Shown here: positions 39,181 through 52,534 of the stretch, piece by piece
How the letters are laid out: the number at the start of each line of letters is the position of its first letter
Position numbering within the stretch: the stretch's first letter is position 1
Assembly: GCA_014871385.1 (NCBI GenBank)
Contig: CM026427.1
Location: 5,278,988 to 5,342,987 of the forward strand
Direction: 5' to 3'
DNA length: 64,000 bases
Origin: Ceratodon purpureus
Lineage: Eukaryota > Streptophyta > Bryopsida > Pseudoditrichales > Ditrichaceae
Notes under the pieces: model-generated
Told to the model about the DNA's origin: nothing
Seen by the model: only the letters and a program-made list of their open reading frames with translations
Databases searched by the model: none
Program-made: the position numbers and the translations under genes

Positions 39181-40756
39181 GAGCCTTCAAATCCCACTCC
39201 TCTCCTCAAAAATATTCTCCCAGCACCCGAAAGCAAACACATCCAACCTGAACCACCCTCAGCAGCAGCTTCACAACACCTGGTCAGCAAACCAACATGC
39301 CCAACTCACGCCCATCTCACCAAATCATATACTCTTCCAGAATTCCGACTCTCGGCATTCGAGCTTCCGGCAGAAATGGAATCAAATCGATTCGCCGGGA
39401 TGAAAGTTTCGGAGTTTTCGTTGCCTCTTGAAGGTGACCATTCCTGGGAAGAATGAGTCGTCCTCTACCTCATGTGTCCCACTTCTTCCCCATCGTTGGC
39501 TATTGCAATCACACAGACCAACAACATGTGACCTTATGTGCTTCCTCTCTTCAAGGGAACCTTTCCTTTTTTGATACTGTGATCATCATCATGTGCATCT
39601 GTTCTCGAGAGTATGTGAAGCAGAGCAGGAGCGTTTTTGGATTAGGGTTGTTCATGAAGGGGAGCTCAACGCAAGCTTGTGGGACATGACCTAACCGTTC
39701 AGTTCCGTTGGGGTATTGGATCTTAAACCCCTTCTCTGTTGTATGCTCGTAGGAACTGTTGCATGTGAATTCATGTTCGTCGTTTGGGAGGTTTGGTTCT
39801 GGTTTCAACGTTCTCGTTTTTTGAGTTATGAGTGGAGTTACCAGAAGTTGGTGCATGGGGTGGTTATGTTTTGGTAGAATATGTTTCTCAGATGTCAGGT
39901 GTGGAGTTATGGATGTCCTCAACTGGGCAGTGTGGAGTCATCACATTTTGGTTATGATATCGGTTTTGTAGTGTTCGGTTTGAGGAATTGGAGATCTGTA
40001 GTGTGAGGATAGTATCAAGCGTTTGTAGTTTGGTGGATGTGGGTGTTCTACCCAACTCATTTTGCACCTTCGTTGTGTACTTGGAAGTGTGTTTTGCAAC
40101 TGCTTTTGTTCCTCTTCTTGAGTTCAATGATGATGTGTGTAGTTGTTATCACATTTAACATCTCCAGGGTGTTTTGTGCAGCGTTTTTCGTTGAGCTCTG
40201 CATTTGTGACTGCTGATGGCTTTGAGATTGGAGATAAGACTTCTTTGATTTTGAGCAATTCTCTTGGGCAGTTTTGTTTGTCAGGTGAGGAGCTTCTGCA
40301 GAATAACATCTTTTTTGTTTCTCTATAAACTCATTGACTTCACATCCCTTAGATAGTCCCGAACAGCCGAGAGTAGTTGGCTAATTGAATTAATCAAGGC
40401 ACTGGGATCCTATCAAAGCTTCAACAATGTATTGACATAGCAGAATTTGCGGGCATATGAAGCTTTGATCGTCGTAAAAGAGTGTATATTGTATCTGTAA
40501 GCCCTAAATTTTTAGTGTAATGAGAAGTAAGAACTTACATAATATATATGCACCTACCTCTGAGAAAATCGAGCTGGTTAAGTGAGTAGATGATAACGGA
40601 TTCTATGGCACATGCTGAACAGACTTGTATTCACTTACTTTTACAAATAATGTAAAACTGCGCCTATCGAAAGATCTCGTGCCTCCGAAACTCGTGTAGA
40701 CTACGAGGATTCACAAGGTCATCTGTGCAGGGCAGGTAAAGGTGAAGTAAAGCACC
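39181..40756. other. Spacer between NAA40 and ATP synthase subunit g
   Basis: Divergent promoters are expected here. Open frames are short and overlap on both strands, and none shows a domain. Confidence 0.5.
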
Positions 40757-41362
40757 ATGGCGGCATTGATTAGGCAGCTGCAAACCAGGGTAGCGACAGT
40801 GACGGAGACGGTGGCCAAGTATAATAAAAGAGTGTTGGAGAAAAACAAGCATTATGTTGCTGATAATCCTACTATTGAGAAATGTCAGGCAAGAGCCTGT
40901 TATGTACAACTTTGTGAACTTGTTTATAAGCACACTAATCTCCTGCCTAATAGAAATTTACAGCTATATTACAAGCACACTAATCTGCTGCCTAATAGAA
41001 ATTTACAGCTATATTTTGTCTGATTTATATTGTATGTTTTGCAATCTTGTACTACGTAAAACATGTGGAGCTTGGGATTCAGAGGAACCACCTTCTTTCC
41101 AAGTTCTGCATGATTGATGGTGTCATCGTGATGCCAGGAACTTTCGAAACAACTTTTTTACACGCGACTAGCCAGCTTGCCAGTCCGCTACAATGAAATG
41201 TGGAAAGAATTGGACCATCTGAAGGCCAAGCTCACTCACCGGAATGATCTCGAACTTGAGGATTTGGGCGTCAGCATACTCTTCCTGGTTGAATGCTATG
41301 GGTGGTTCTGCATGGGCGAAATTGTTGGCCGCGGAGGAACTGTCACTGGTTACAAAGTGTAA
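40757..41362 (+). CDS. Mitochondrial ATP synthase subunit g
   Basis: Small membrane subunit of the Fo sector of mitochondrial ATP synthase, involved in dimer formation. Two exons, 40757-40888 and 41138-41362, give 118 residues, close to plant subunit g. Recognisable plant motifs are TIEKCQ, KQLFYTRLAS, RYNEMWKELD and the C-terminal GEIVGRG with a hydrophobic segment (SILFLVECYGWFC) just before it. The intron begins GCAAGA instead of GT, a GC-AG intron; no GT donor nearby keeps both conserved ends in frame. The intron contains a 45-bp tandem duplication. Confidence 0.92.
40928..41017 (+). repeat. 45-bp tandem duplication in subunit g intron
   Basis: Two direct copies, 40928-40972 and 40973-41017, nearly identical (clear C/G difference in the middle). 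The second copy diverges at its last few bases. Confidence 0.85.
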
Positions 41363-41764
41363 CAATTTTGAAGCACAAAGATCCTCCTCGTAAAGAATTA
41401 TGTAACACTGTTGAAGAACTAGTTTGCAGAAGTAAGCACTTGCAATGAACTGGTTTATAACATTTCTTAACACTGTCTTGCAACTCAGTCACTCTGTAAC
41501 GATGAACCACCTTTTCCATCGGATTTTCCAAGACTCTAGCTTCAGGAAGACAAGTCGGGTATCATCGAATACACCCCGCAGGTGGCGAACTCGAGAATCT
41601 CCGGAAACCTTCCGAAGGTAAGAGTATCTTTGATCCACACATTCGTGCTTCCACCCTGTAAATCCAATCAACAAATCACAAGATCTGAGAAGACGCAAAT
41701 CCACGTTTTTCATGTACTATCAGATGAATGTGACATGACTGAACTTGGCTGTGCATCACACTCT
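41363..41764. other. 3' flank of subunit g; possible last exon of the kinase gene
   Basis: On the minus strand a coding-like segment follows an acceptor near 41660 and runs to 41489 (contains RHLRGVFDDTRLVF). It could be a further kinase exon. The joining frame is unresolved. Confidence 0.4.
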
Positions 41765-43432
41765 CTATATTATTGTTGATGTTTTCGCTTGACGATCAGG
41801 GTGCAAATAACCATACCTGATGGGGCCACTCTTAGAATATTCGTCCTTTGAGACTTCAATGTTGTGACCAGACCCATCTTTCTGAAGCCGTATGAAGGCA
41901 AGCGACCTCCGCCTTTCCACAAACTCAGCGAACGTCAGTGAGTCATGTGCGTTGGTGTTTTGGAGATGAGCTTTCATTTCAAACTGAGATACAAACTGTT
42001 CCTGCGTGGAAATATAATCGGAAGCCCAGAAGGAGAAATTTGTTAGCCTTTCTGAACCAGGTTCATGAGACTGAGGTGCTGACAGGATGTGGGATAATGT
42101 GGGACGTGGTGACTCAGGCAAATCTCGATTTGAATCCGGCAACTTCATGAAACTCCTGGGTATACCCAAATTAGCCCTTGCAAGCCTATGGTTGTCAACC
42201 TTCTCCAAGCTATCCAGAACGTCATCCAAACTGGGTCGAGAAGCTGGATCATGGAGCCAACACCTGCTTATGATGTCCCTCAGTAACTCCGGAACATGAT
42301 TCGGAAGTTCCGGCCTAATCTTGCCTTCCTTAACCAGGTCACAGTCGGCCCCGGTCATTTTCAAACCATCAAGAGGTTTTTTACCAGTTAAAATCTCGTA
42401 GCAGGTCATACCGAAACTGTACACATCAGCTGCCTGCCAATGGTGGCCAGCTAATGGAACCGTGGTTCCCTTAGTTTTCAGAACTTCAGGTGCTCTCCAA
42501 TACTGCGTCCCTGCTCCCACCGAATCAGCTGCGCCTTCGAAGTCAGCTATGGCAACTTCGTAGAACTCCGAATTCCTATACGGATTTACGAGAATATTGG
42601 CGGCCTTGATATCTCTATGATAAACCCCACAGTCGTGCAATCCTTTCAAGCCCAAAGCAAGCTGCATGATGATGTGGATAGAGACCAACTCTGTGAAAGG
42701 CCGGTCGACAGGTGTACTCGACTCTGTGTCTGTCAAATTCATTCGAGACTCAATTTCTGTACGCAAATCTCTCGAATACCGTGGCATGACCATGCAATCC
42801 GAGTTCTTGGCGAAGAAAACTCCAAAAGGCCTGCACACATGGACGCAACTGGTCGTCCAAAGCCCCCGAGGAATCTGATTAGGTGAAATACCACGCATGC
42901 CTCTTTTGAATTTCTTCACTGCAATGCACACGACAAATGGTTTTAAGAAGCTATTGCATTCTGAGGTCACTTGAAATGTTCCTGCATAGACGGTCCCCTG
43001 ACCGCCCTTCGAAAGGCGATCCTCAAAGGTAACCTGTGAGCTGCCCACCACTGTAAGCCCCTCTGCACAAGCTGTCTCGTAAACTGTCCTAAAAACTGAT
43101 TTCCTTCGTCCATCATCCATGTGGAGTGACGAACTCGAATCCTGTACGCTGTCACCTACGCCGTCTTGTGATAGTGCAATAGGTACTTTCTCCAAAACAT
43201 CGTTTCCATCCATACTCTCATCTAGACCAAAAGCCTTGAGAAGTGGCAGAGCTAGGCTATCAAGGAACCAGCTAACCAGGAATGAAGTCATCTTGATCTT
43301 GAAGAGAGTGCGAAATGATATCCAGGAGAAGTCACTCATCCGTAGGCCCTGCAACACTGGATCCCAGACTAACAACTCTTGATCGGATGTGACAACAGAG
43401 CAAGGAATTAGTTGTTGAATCTTCGCGGATCC
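41765..43432 (-). CDS. TKL-like protein kinase with DFE in place of DFG
   Basis: One long exon starting after an acceptor at 43433-43435, so an upstream exon with the start codon is expected. Kinase landmarks in order: Gly loop SKGGQGTVYAG, Lys in CIAVKKF, catalytic HRDIKAANIL, metal-binding ADFEGA where most kinases have DFG, WRAPEVL, and DVYSFGMTCYEIL typical of TKL/receptor-like kinases. The N-terminal part before the domain contains a hydrophobic stretch (SFLVSWFLDSLALPLL). The C-terminal 110 residues are not a known domain to me. A GT donor inside the last codons (near 41820) suggests the protein may be spliced to a further exon. A hydrophobic minus-strand frame at about 43560-43690 could be the first exon. 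Activity should be possible, since the metal-binding Asp is kept. Confidence 0.78.
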   Translation of the reverse strand, partial: GSAKIQQLIPCSVVTSDQELLVWDPVLQGLRMSDFSWISFRTLFKIKMTSFLVSWFLDSLALPLLKAFGLDESMDGNDVLEKVPIALSQDGVGDSVQDSSSSLHMDDGRRKSVFRTVYETACAEGLTVVGSSQVTFEDRLSKGGQGTVYAGTFQVTSECNSFLKPFVVCIAVKKFKRGMRGISPNQIPRGLWTTSCVHVCRPFGVFFAKNSDCMVMPRYSRDLRTEIESRMNLTDTESSTPVDRPFTELVSIHIIMQLALGLKGLHDCGVYHRDIKAANILVNPYRNSEFYEVAIADFEGAADSVGAGTQYWRAPEVLKTKGTTVPLAGHHWQAADVYSFGMTCYEILTGKKPLDGLKMTGADCDLVKEGKIRPELPNHVPELLRDIISRCWLHDPASRPSLDDVLDSLEKVDNHRLARANLGIPRSFMKLPDSNRDLPESPRPTLSHILSAPQSHEPGSERLTNFSFWASDYISTQEQFVSQFEMKAHLQNTNAHDSLTFAEFVERRRSLAFIRLQKDGSGHNIEVSKDEYSKSGPIRYGYLHPDRQAKTSTII

Positions 43433-44228
43433 CTGCACAACGTGACGGTTAAAAAACTAGAATGGACACACACCTAACTAAGGCCTAGTACTTCCAAACT
43501 GCTCCAGTACTCTCCAGGAGAGCTCAACAATGTGAAATGACTACAAACCAAACTCATCATCCTCGCAGCTTTCAGCTTGCAGATGAGAGTCATACCGAGA
43601 GACAAAGTATCCTGCTGCCAGGAGCACAAGAATCAAGCTTGGCAATGCCGAACTTAGTTTAAAGATTGTACGTGTTATACGAGCCACTGTAGAATATGGT
43701 ACCGCCAGGTTTATTTTATTTAAAACGCTTCACAAGCAATGTTACATTACTCTCAAAAAATCCACATCAAGTGGGTCATAAAACCGCCTAACTAGGTCCT
43801 TCAACTCGAATTCTACTGTATAAATTGGCAAGGGACCCATTTGGATTACCATATACAATTCAACTAGACCAGGATAATTCGGTGAACAGGCTGTTGTGTG
43901 GGTCCACAACGTCACTTGCAATGTCACCGTAGACTTTGGCAGCCATACGCAGCTGAAATGGAATCCTTTTCCATGAACTCTTCATGGATTTCTGTCTCAT
44001 TTCTGTAGGCTCGGCATGCATGCCAAATTGAAGATTCCGCCATAACTGCTATGATATACAACTCAACAACTTATGATACAAGAATAATTCATGCTTCTAT
44101 CATAAGTACTCTAATTCTTTTATAAGTTGTTGAGCACGAAATGGGTTCTTTTTATCATAAATATTTTAATTTATCACAAGTAGCTTGAAAATTATTCGTC
44201 TAATTTGCACTAAAAGAGTTGTGGTTGC
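43433..44228. other. 5' flank of kinase gene and spacer
   Basis: A minus-strand frame with a membrane-like segment (SLILVLLAAGYFV) at about 43560-43690 may be the first exon of the kinase; its splice phase to 43432 could not be matched. The rest shows no gene. Confidence 0.4.
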
Positions 44229-44328
44229 CTATTCCAATGCAAGTATTGGCTTGTGAAAGTCTTCAATGCAAGTATTGGCTTGTGAAAGTATTGGCATTGG
44301 CTCATACAATTGAAGTAGCTCACCATTG

Positions 44329-45486
44329 TTACAGTTTTGAACCAAATATTGGTTCACCATCCATTGGTTCATATATTTGCAGTTGCTCACCATTGTTACA
44401 GTTTTGCTCCAATATTGGTTCACCATCCATTGGTTCATATATTTGAAGTTGCTCACCATTGTTACAGTTTTGCACCAATATTGGTTCACCATCCATTGGT
44501 TCATATATTTGAAGTTGCTCACCATTGCTATAGTTTTGCACCTTGTCAAGCATTGGTTCCGCATACATTGGAATTTGCCCATTGTTCCAATTTTGCAATG
44601 GCCCTGGTTCCGTACACATTGGAATTTGCTCACCATTGTTGCAATTTTGCAATGGCCCTGGTTCCGTATACATTGGAATCTGCTCACCATTGTTCCAATT
44701 TTGCAATGGCCCTGGTTCCGTACACATTGGAATCTGCTCACCATTGTTGCAATTTTGCAATGGCCCTGGTTCCGTATACATTGGAATTTGCTCACCATTG
44801 TTGCAATTTTGCAATGGCCCTGGTTCCGTATACATTGGAATTTGCTCACCATTGTTGCAATTTTGCAATGGCATTGGTTCCTCATCCATTGGAAGTTCCA
44901 TTAGAAATTGCTCGAGAGTTTGCAATTCCGTGTTATTCCAAATTAGAAACGGCTCTGGTTTGTTATCCGTTTGTAATTGATCACTATCATTCAAGTATTG
45001 CACCTGCATTGGATCAAATGCAGCTTCCTTCACTTGGTCTTTGTTGGAATATGTTATCCTTTGCCTTTGGTTAGAAGTGCTTGGATAAAGGACCACACCA
45101 TCGTATCGCATAGAGAATTGTTTCTTACAAAGGGGGCAATAGAATCGGGGTTGTCTCTTTCCAACCACCTTTTCATTGTTATAGTACTTGAAAATCCCGT
45201 TATCATCACCACATCTTGGACAATGTCTAGGGAGATACCGCAACTCTTCAGGATCTAATCCCTTCTTCTTTTTGTAATGTCGAGGTTTAGGTCGCTTGTG
45301 ATCTACAAAGGAAAATAGTTCTTTACATTGAAGACACTTGTATCTTGGTTGATTAGGATTTTTGTTGTTCAAATACTTGAATTGGACGTTTGATGAGCCA
45401 CATGCACAAGTCTTTACTTGGCATGCATATTCTGGGGGTTCCATTGTTGAAGCTGGGATTCCCATAGCTGAAGCTGGGGGTTTCAT
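44329..45486 (-). CDS. Dof-like zinc-finger protein with minisatellite-encoded repeats, frameshifted end
   Basis: Single frame of 385 residues. Two Dof-like fingers lie near the start. Finger 2 has CPRCGDDN, KYYNNEK, QPRFYCPLC, that is CX2C...CX2C with the YNN and QPR signatures of plant Dof factors. Finger 1 (YLNNKNPNQPRYKCLQC) has an altered first Cys pair (CAC). A basic linker KPRHYKKKK lies between them. After about residue 210 the protein is six 18-residue repeats (NCNNGEQIPMYTEPGPLQ) and then 22-residue repeats (NCNNGEQLQIYEPMDGEP). At 44345-44355 an extra T relative to the other units shifts the frame to a stop. A continuation in the original frame runs to about 44229 (YEPMPILSQANT). 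It may bind DNA like Dof factors; function otherwise unknown. The upstream start was taken as the first ATG. Confidence 0.72.
   Translation of the reverse strand: MKPPASAMGIPASTMEPPEYACQVKTCACGSSNVQFKYLNNKNPNQPRYKCLQCKELFSFVDHKRPKPRHYKKKKGLDPEELRYLPRHCPRCGDDNGIFKYYNNEKVVGKRQPRFYCPLCKKQFSMRYDGVVLYPSTSNQRQRITYSNKDQVKEAAFDPMQVQYLNDSDQLQTDNKPEPFLIWNNTELQTLEQFLMELPMDEEPMPLQNCNNGEQIPMYTEPGPLQNCNNGEQIPMYTEPGPLQNCNNGEQIPMCTEPGPLQNWNNGEQIPMYTEPGPLQNCNNGEQIPMCTEPGPLQNWNNGQIPMYAEPMLDKVQNYSNGEQLQIYEPMDGEPILVQNCNNGEQLQIYEPMDGEPILEQNCNNGEQLQIYEPMDGEPIFGSKL
44341..44880 (-). repeat. 54-bp and 66-bp coding minisatellite
   Basis: About six 54-bp units (44555-44880) and three to four 66-bp units (44341-44540) share a CAATGGTGAGCAA core on the minus strand. 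They are nearly identical to one another, indicating recent unequal exchange or slippage. Confidence 0.88.
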
Positions 45487-45538
45487 TGCTGAAGATCACA
45501 GAAACTCCTCTGTAGGAAGAGAGAATACCAGGAGAGTA

Positions 45539-45606
45539 TGCACCAAGGCAAGGAATGCACCAAGGCAAGGAATGCACCAAGGCAGAGAATGCACCAAGGG
45601 AGAGAT
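45539..45606 (+). repeat. 17-bp tandem repeat, four units
   Basis: Unit TGCACCAAGGCAAGGAA. The last two units are slightly diverged. Confidence 0.85.
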
Positions 45607-45684
45607 TATGGACTGATCGGCACAGAGACAATTAAGGACTAATCGGTACAGAGACAATTATGAACTGATCGGTACGGAGACAAT
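45607..45684 (+). repeat. 26-bp tandem repeat, three units
   Basis: Units share CTGATCGG...CAGAGACAAT with a few substitutions. The array abuts the 17-bp array. Confidence 0.8.
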
Positions 45685-46107
45685 TCAGCTGAGAAACTCA
45701 GTCGGAATGAACTATAGCAAATGAGAATGGTGTTTTTGCAACTAATCACAGTAACTACGCAATCTTATATATACTTTTCCAGACACACAAAAAAAGTAAA
45801 AGACGCATCCCAAATAATGTAAAATATGTGTGGGGCCCATGAATATGCACTAGTTCTATTTTTAGAATTATGTACGAAACTTGCGACAGAAGTAACAACT
45901 CAGATGACTCAACATTGAAACGACAACTCAGATGACAACATTGAAACTCAGATAACAACTCAGATGACTCAAATCGTTGAAACGAGACAACGCACGAAGA
46001 GAAAGAAGGCTCGAACAGAGCTCGTGTCACATTTAAGAGGCAAACACTGCCGCCATGCATCTCAATTACAAAACAGGTTTCAAGTGACTCTATAAGATCG
46101 ACACCAT

Positions 46108-47667
<1,560 letters not shown>

Positions 47668-47773
47668 GGTGGCGAGACGAAGGGCACGAGAGGCGCAAGA
47701 GTCGAGAGTGGCGCTCCTGCGAGGGGCGATGCGAAGCAGAGGCGCTGCGAAAAGACTGAACTTCTCGCTGCTC

Positions 47774-47781
47774 TAGGGTTT
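47774..47781 (-). promoter_or_regulatory. Telo-box upstream of eL43
   Basis: AAACCCTA on the minus strand about 110 bp before the ATG. This element is typical of plant ribosomal protein promoters. Confidence 0.6.
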
Positions 47782-47881
47782 TGGAACCCTGCGAGACGGG
47801 TTGCGGGCTTCGGTCGCCGTCATGAACCCCCCGTGGCCGTGAATGCCCTAATCTTTGCACCCGAATACATCTATGATATTT

Positions 47882-50800
47882 ATAAATCATTCCTCTTGAA
47901 TGTACAGGTTATGTAGATCGTTTCGGTTTTCAAGACGGTGATGGTCTTGTCACGGATGGATATGTAAAACCGTTACTGCTACCCAGAACTGAGATCATCG
48001 GGTTTGGAACCCTTGAAGTGAATTCTTGTAACTCTGGTCATTCGTTAGGTGGTTGAGGCATCATCATCTATAACAAGTGGGATTATTGCAGTTTTTAATT
48101 TTTGGTTTGTAGGAGTTAGGGTATTTATAATTACTTTATCTCTTGGAGTATATTTACTAAACCTACGTATTTTTTTATCAATCCAATAATTACTTATTCT
48201 GTAGTATCAATGAAGGTTCTTCCAAAAATAATTCTAAAAACAAAAATGTGAATAGTAGAAAATTATGGGGAAAATAAAAAATAATTAATTAACTATTTTT
48301 TGCCAAATTTTATTAATTCTGATCCGTTTAAGGTCATTTTCACTGAATTTTGGTTAAAATACAAAAATTGAGAAATTCAGTTTTTGAAAGACAAACATTA
48401 TTTTTTCAAAAAAATGAATTTATGTTCTTCAAGTGACGAATGTGCTATGGTATTATGGTACTTTTGGATTGAAATTTGTATCCTTTATATTCTAATAAGA
48501 AAATATTTGATTACTTTATGATTAGAAAATTGTGCATGTGCAAGTGCAAAAAAATACTAACAAAATTAGAAAAAATAAAATAAAATCACTTTGCATATTT
48601 CAGCCTACAGACAAGCACTACATTGGTTACATTTCAAAAGACTAAATACCAAGATTGAATTGCATACACCATACATTCGATCAAAGCATGTTCATTCATT
48701 ATGAACGGCGCTATGCAAAATAGAACTTGCATTTAGGACAATTTACATCTGAAACGTCTCCAAAAATTTTGATAAGACACGCACAACCAATATGAAGTGT
48801 GTTTTTTTTTTTTTTTTTTTTGACAATTTTAAGGTAATTTTTCATCCATGTTTCTTAATGCATATAGAACTAGAGATTTTTATAAAAGAATACCAAAATA
48901 CAATCTATTATGTCAACTATATTGCATTAAATACAATACAATTGGACTTATTTTTATCCTTCTAAATTGCTTATATCTTACTTTAATACATAAAATGAAC
49001 ATCACTTTATTTTAAAATCTTCTATAATTTTCATCTTTGATCAATTGATTTCTTCTAGATTATGCTATAGATTCTTTTTAACTTTTTAAGATTAGTTTCT
49101 AGTAAGTCATTTGCTCATTTAACCCTTAGTGCTCATGAGGAAAAACGTGTCCATTCACTATCTACAGAAAGATAAATAAATTGCTAAAAACTTTTGAATA
49201 GGAGTCTTTTTGTATACAAATGGAAAAAAATGTTTGCTTTACAAACATAGGATATTTAAAATGCACATGTAAACAATTATTTTTAGTTGTAGAAGTATGA
49301 AGTGCAAATTTTATTTTTTTCTTTGATTAATTTTCATTAATTGATAAAACCATTTAGTTTAAAAAATATATATAATGGACTTTGATATGATAGCAATCAA
49401 GGATGTGCATTATTTGTCAATTATATCTTCTTCTATTTGTATATTTCAAAGTCAAGTGATTTCAAGCTCTCTCCGTACAGCTCATTGTCTTTGAAAACAT
49501 TTAGGTGTTTTTTAATTTCATTGACAATATTTATATTATAAAAGAAATACACAAAAGGATAGTCAATACAATACAAGCATACAATACCATACAAACATAT
49601 GTCAACACGTATAATGTTTAGCAATACTACATAGATTATATGATTCTTCCAATATTACCAAGTTATTGATCAACTTTTCTACTCGTTGTAATCACCATCT
49701 TCAAGATTGTATCTAATTTTTAATCTAGATATAATTGATACTAATTTTAAAAAACATATCAAAACTATGGTTACCTCTAGGCCTATCTAGTTGATGTATA
49801 TTGGGATTTTGTTTTCATACTTACAACTATGGTACTATAGTTATTGTACAAAAATAAATTTTTAGGCATGTAATACCATAGATACTAAAAAATTCATCTA
49901 AATATTATGTGTAGAATGTAATTAATAGCAAGCAAGATAATTTAAAAATTTAACAATATCATTGTCACCTATGTAAATATTGATGACTTAAATTAGATGT
50001 TTTGTGTAGAAAATATTCAAGCTCATTATGCTTTTAAACAAATTTCTTAAATAACGAAGTACATCATGAATTTACTTATCTATGGAGTTAATTTTTTTTG
50101 TGTAAATATATACCATATTTAGTTTCTATAGACCTAAGGTATTTGATACTTAACCGTACAATCTTATTGTAGAGTAATTGCAAATGATGTATATCAAATT
50201 CATTTGAAATCTAATTTGATTTACAAATTTTAATTTTTGACTTTTTAAAATTGGAAGACTATTACTAAATCCTTTTAATTAACTATATATTTTAATTACA
50301 AGACTGATTGATATCAATTGGTAACACATTAACACAAAATAAGAATGAAGTTCCAAATAAGAAAATAGATGAAATATTTGTATGAATTGTTGCTACACCA
50401 TAAATTTATTAACCATTTTCTTAAAATTTAATAATAAATTAGCTTTTTGTACAATGTTTAAAAAATTAGCCAAAAATCAAATTGATTAGTTTTTATATTA
50501 TTTGCAGAACAATTTAATAGAAAATTTGTATTGATTGTAATGTACATAAAAGATCCGTTATGTTGTTGTTTTGTTACCAGTCTATTTCTGAAAGGATTAA
50601 AATTTGAAAATGATTCAGTATAAAAGGGTTCTTTATTTTGGAAGTATAGAGGGTGGTAAAGAGGAAATTTTATCTAGGTCAGAAATAAAGCTAATATTAT
50701 TGACTAAAGAAAAACACTACATGTTTTTGGTGATTAAATGTCATGGATTCAAAATTAGTGTCATTTTATATATGAGGATATTTAATTTGTACAACCTGTT

Positions 50801-52500
50801 GTCTATTTGGCAAACACTTACCAATTTCAGTTGATTCTAACACTTCTAATTTTGAATGTCATATTTTAAAACCTTCTTTGTAATAGCTTCATTGACTTAT
50901 AATTTTATTTTATTCTTTTGCTAAACATGGTATTAGATAAAAATTTGTGGTGTGCGAAGTACTGTTTAAAACTAAATTGTTAGTTTAGAAAGCAATGCCA
51001 AACCCTTCTACTACCTTTAAAATTTTGTCATGTAAATAACATAATCTTCTTTGATATTGTAAAAAAAACATTGACATATAATATTAAATTTTCATTGAAA
51101 AAACATTGAAAGTTTCAGCAAAAGACATGATGTTTTGATTTCGCCATTTGAAAGGTGATCTTTCAAAAATTTGGATAAAAAATAAAATGAATTGTGTTTT
51201 GGTAATGATTTGGACATCTTTTTCTATGAAAGTTGTCTTGAGAATGCTACAAACCTTTGCAACATCTAAAATTTAGCACAACTTAAGCACAATGGTCTTC
51301 TTTGATATGGAGAATTTTCTTTAGCTCACATTAGTTCAAAATTCTTAGTCTAAAGACAAAACAATGTGTAATAATCTTAAATATCTATGTCTTGGTTTCT
51401 AATCTTTAATTTGATTTAATTTTTACTTTGAGAACTTTTTTTATTATTATTATTTTTTATCTTTAATTTGATTTATTTTTGTGCTGTCAATATTTTTTTG
51501 AAATAACTATGTTTATTATCTGTTTTCAAAATCTTAGATTTGAATTTTGTTCTGCACAACATTCCTATATATTAGTGGATGTCAGATGTGTAGTGGTGGA
51601 ATTTGCTTGGATTAGATTTGCAGATTTTTCAAGATTTGTAGCAATTTATCTTATTCACATGAATTGGCATTCGTGTCTCCTTAAAATTTTTGGTGGCAAT
51701 AATAATTTTTTCTTGGTCTTTATCACTCGACAAGGGTATAAAGTAATAGACAAATATACTCTTCATTCACACTGGCCCTTGTTGAATGGATTTGAGTTCT
51801 ATTTTTATTTTGATTTTGATTTTGATTTTTAATAGTTTTTAATTTTTTTATTGAATTACAATTTTAATATGGTAAAGTTTTAGTTCCTACACTTTATTTA
51901 GAATTTATATAGAATCTAATTAAAAAAGAAGATATAAGTAGTGTCAATGATTTTGACAAAAATTGCATGCATTAATTATGTAGGCTTGGAAATTAAATTT
52001 GTAGATTATATTTAAAGTTTGACAAAAGCTATTTATCATGGCATAATATGCTATGTAAGATGTAAATTAGTGAAACCTACCCACTTCCCTTGGACATGAC
52101 TTATAGATAATTACTTCAAACTTAAAGCATACTTTACTTGGAGATTCAAGTGAATGGTTCGCGTAGGGCATTTCGAAGATTAGCTTACTAACTTATTTGT
52201 GCTGCTCCGGGCCGGATGTACAGTAGTAGTCATGCATATCACAAATGGAGGGATGTACGTGCACATAAAATTTGTTGTCCATCGAATTGATGGAATTAAG
52301 GAAAATGTGCACAAATCGTTCTTTCGTAAATTTCGAGAGGAGTAATGCGGTATACTTTGACATTGCATCTTGTGAATGTGAAGAGTCACATTCTTTGTGT
52401 GCTCTGAATATTGTTATGGATTGAATCATGATCGATATGCTTGAAAATCCCCATCCTATAAGCAATTGCATGTTTTTACATTCTTTGGTGTTGTCAATTT
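47882..52500. other. AT-rich gene desert
   Basis: More than 4 kb of strongly AT-rich sequence with homopolymer runs (for example about 20 T at 48800-48821). Open frames are short and have no recognisable domain. The frame at 50604-50834 is the longest with any amino-acid complexity, but nothing else supports it. Confidence 0.6.
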
Positions 52501-52534
52501 ATTCTAAGCTCCTCGATTGACACACATTGTTTGT

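Larger units (their letters stand above)
45487..46107. other. Spacer with two minisatellites
   Basis: Upstream of the Dof-like gene. It carries four 17-bp units (45539-45606, TGCACCAAGGCAAGGAA) directly followed by three 26-bp units (45607-45684). No gene is seen. Confidence 0.6.

Noticed and set aside
39551..39922. Minus-strand frame of 123 codons between NAA40 and subunit g
   Set aside because: No recognisable domain, overlapping frames on the other strand, and position within the expected promoter spacer.
44337..45074. Long plus-strand repeat frames of 245, 175 and 145 codons
   Set aside because: They mirror the minisatellite of the minus-strand Dof-like gene; repeats keep all frames open. 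The Cys signatures exist only on the minus strand.
50604..50834. Small gene in the AT-rich desert
   Set aside because: Single short frame, no splice-linked partner, no domain, and the surroundings are low complexity.
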